Shown here: piece after piece, positions 6,419-6,513 of the stretch
Layout: each line of letters starts with the position of its first letter
Numbering within the stretch: the first letter of the stretch is position 1
From: Nitrospinae bacterium CG22_combo_CG10-13_8_21_14_all_47_10
GTDB lineage: Bacteria; Nitrospinota; Nitrospinia; Nitrospinales; VA-1
Reading direction: 5' to 3'
NCBI GenBank assembly: GCA_002786505.1
Contig: PCTK01000102.1
Span: 1 to 6,513, forward strand
DNA: 6,513 bases
Made by a program: the position numbers and the translations under genes
The notes under the pieces: generated by a model
Database searches by the model: none
The model's input: the letters and a program-made list of their open reading frames with translations, nothing else
What the model was told of the DNA's origin: nothing

Positions 6419-6422
6419 GAAA

Positions 6423-6428
6423 CCCCCC
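6423..6428 (-). promoter_or_regulatory. Unusual all-G ribosome binding site of the exchanger
   Basis: Six G on the minus strand stand 4 bases before the TTG start. The in-frame stop TAA only 15 bases further upstream rules out a longer protein, and no ATG lies between. The combination of TTG and a non-canonical G-run suggests modest or structure-controlled translation. Confidence 0.45.
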
Positions 6429-6441
6429 AGGGTTTACCCTG
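6428..6441. other. Small palindrome beside the exchanger ribosome binding site
   Basis: CAGGGT, two bases, ACCCTG: a perfect 6-bp inverted repeat whose edge touches the G-run of the ribosome binding site. It could be an operator half-site pair or a small RNA stem in the leader. The sequence alone does not decide. Confidence 0.35.
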
Positions 6442-6449
6442 TTAAACAG

Positions 6450-6482
6450 AATTACCTGCCCGGAACCGGGAGGTAATTTTTT
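6450..6482 (+). terminator. Strong hairpin with T-run, terminator-shaped on the plus strand
   Basis: AATTACCT-G-CCCGG (6450-6463) pairs with CCGGG-AGGTAATT (6466-6478): 13 pairs with one bulged G. A run of six T (6477-6482) begins in the stem. This is an intrinsic terminator on the plus strand, although the only gene to its left is on the minus strand. It may stop antisense transcription or guard a gene to the right of the window. On the minus strand the same stem lies in the exchanger leader and is followed by CTGTTT, a poor T-run, so it could be a weak terminator of an upstream gene or a leader structure. The remaining 6483-6513 shows nothing I can name. Confidence 0.5.
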
Positions 6483-6513
6483 CAGTCCCCCATCCCTATT
6501 AGATTTTTCCCGG

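Overview
The window looks like ordinary chromosomal DNA from a Gram-negative bacterium of moderate GC (roughly mid-40s percent by eye), with a strong ion-homeostasis theme that would suit a marine or saline lifestyle. The mix of a TPR protein, a DUF1538 transporter with PII-like partners, and a CPA1 exchanger carrying a cyclic-nucleotide domain would be at home in Nitrospinota or delta-proteobacteria-like lineages. That placement is an impression, not a result. No rRNA, tRNA, CRISPR array, integrase or transposase gene is visible.

Layout, left to right. (1) 1-609, plus strand: the C-terminal 202 residues of a TPR-repeat protein whose start lies outside the window. (2) 682-975, minus strand: a 97-residue three-helix membrane protein of unknown function, convergent with the TPR gene, with a good ribosome binding site and a plausible promoter. 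(3) 976-1289: a non-coding stretch filled mainly by a 193-bp nested inverted-repeat element (1074-1266), MITE/REP-like, with 22-bp terminal arms and three inner stems. (4) 1290-3793, minus strand: a tight three-gene operon. It reads a double-DUF1538 membrane transporter (588 aa), then two divergent PII-like regulators (129 and about 111 aa). The first junction is a 4-bp ATGA overlap and the second a 15-bp gap. (5) 3794-3931: a 138-bp gap with a modest hairpin. (6) 3932-6418, minus strand: an 828-residue CPA1 (NhaP/NHE/SOS1-type) Na+/H+ exchanger with a long helical linker and a C-terminal cyclic-nucleotide-binding domain. (7) 6419-6513: its leader, with two hairpins, one of them shaped like a plus-strand terminator.

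How the genes may work together. DUF1538 proteins are a poorly studied membrane family. A two-subunit Halomonas pair (UmpA/UmpB) has been reported as a Na+(Li+,K+)/H+ antiporter. Here both DUF1538 units sit in one chain, and each keeps the signature AWD...TTGPVTVPLVL. Its translational coupling to two PII-like proteins suggests that those small trimeric sensors gate the transporter, as GlnK gates AmtB. The upstream same-strand exchanger carries its own ligand sensor. The window therefore appears to hold two cation/proton exchange systems, one with separate PII-like sensors and one with a fused cNMP sensor. The family assignments are well supported by the sequence; the regulatory coupling is inference.
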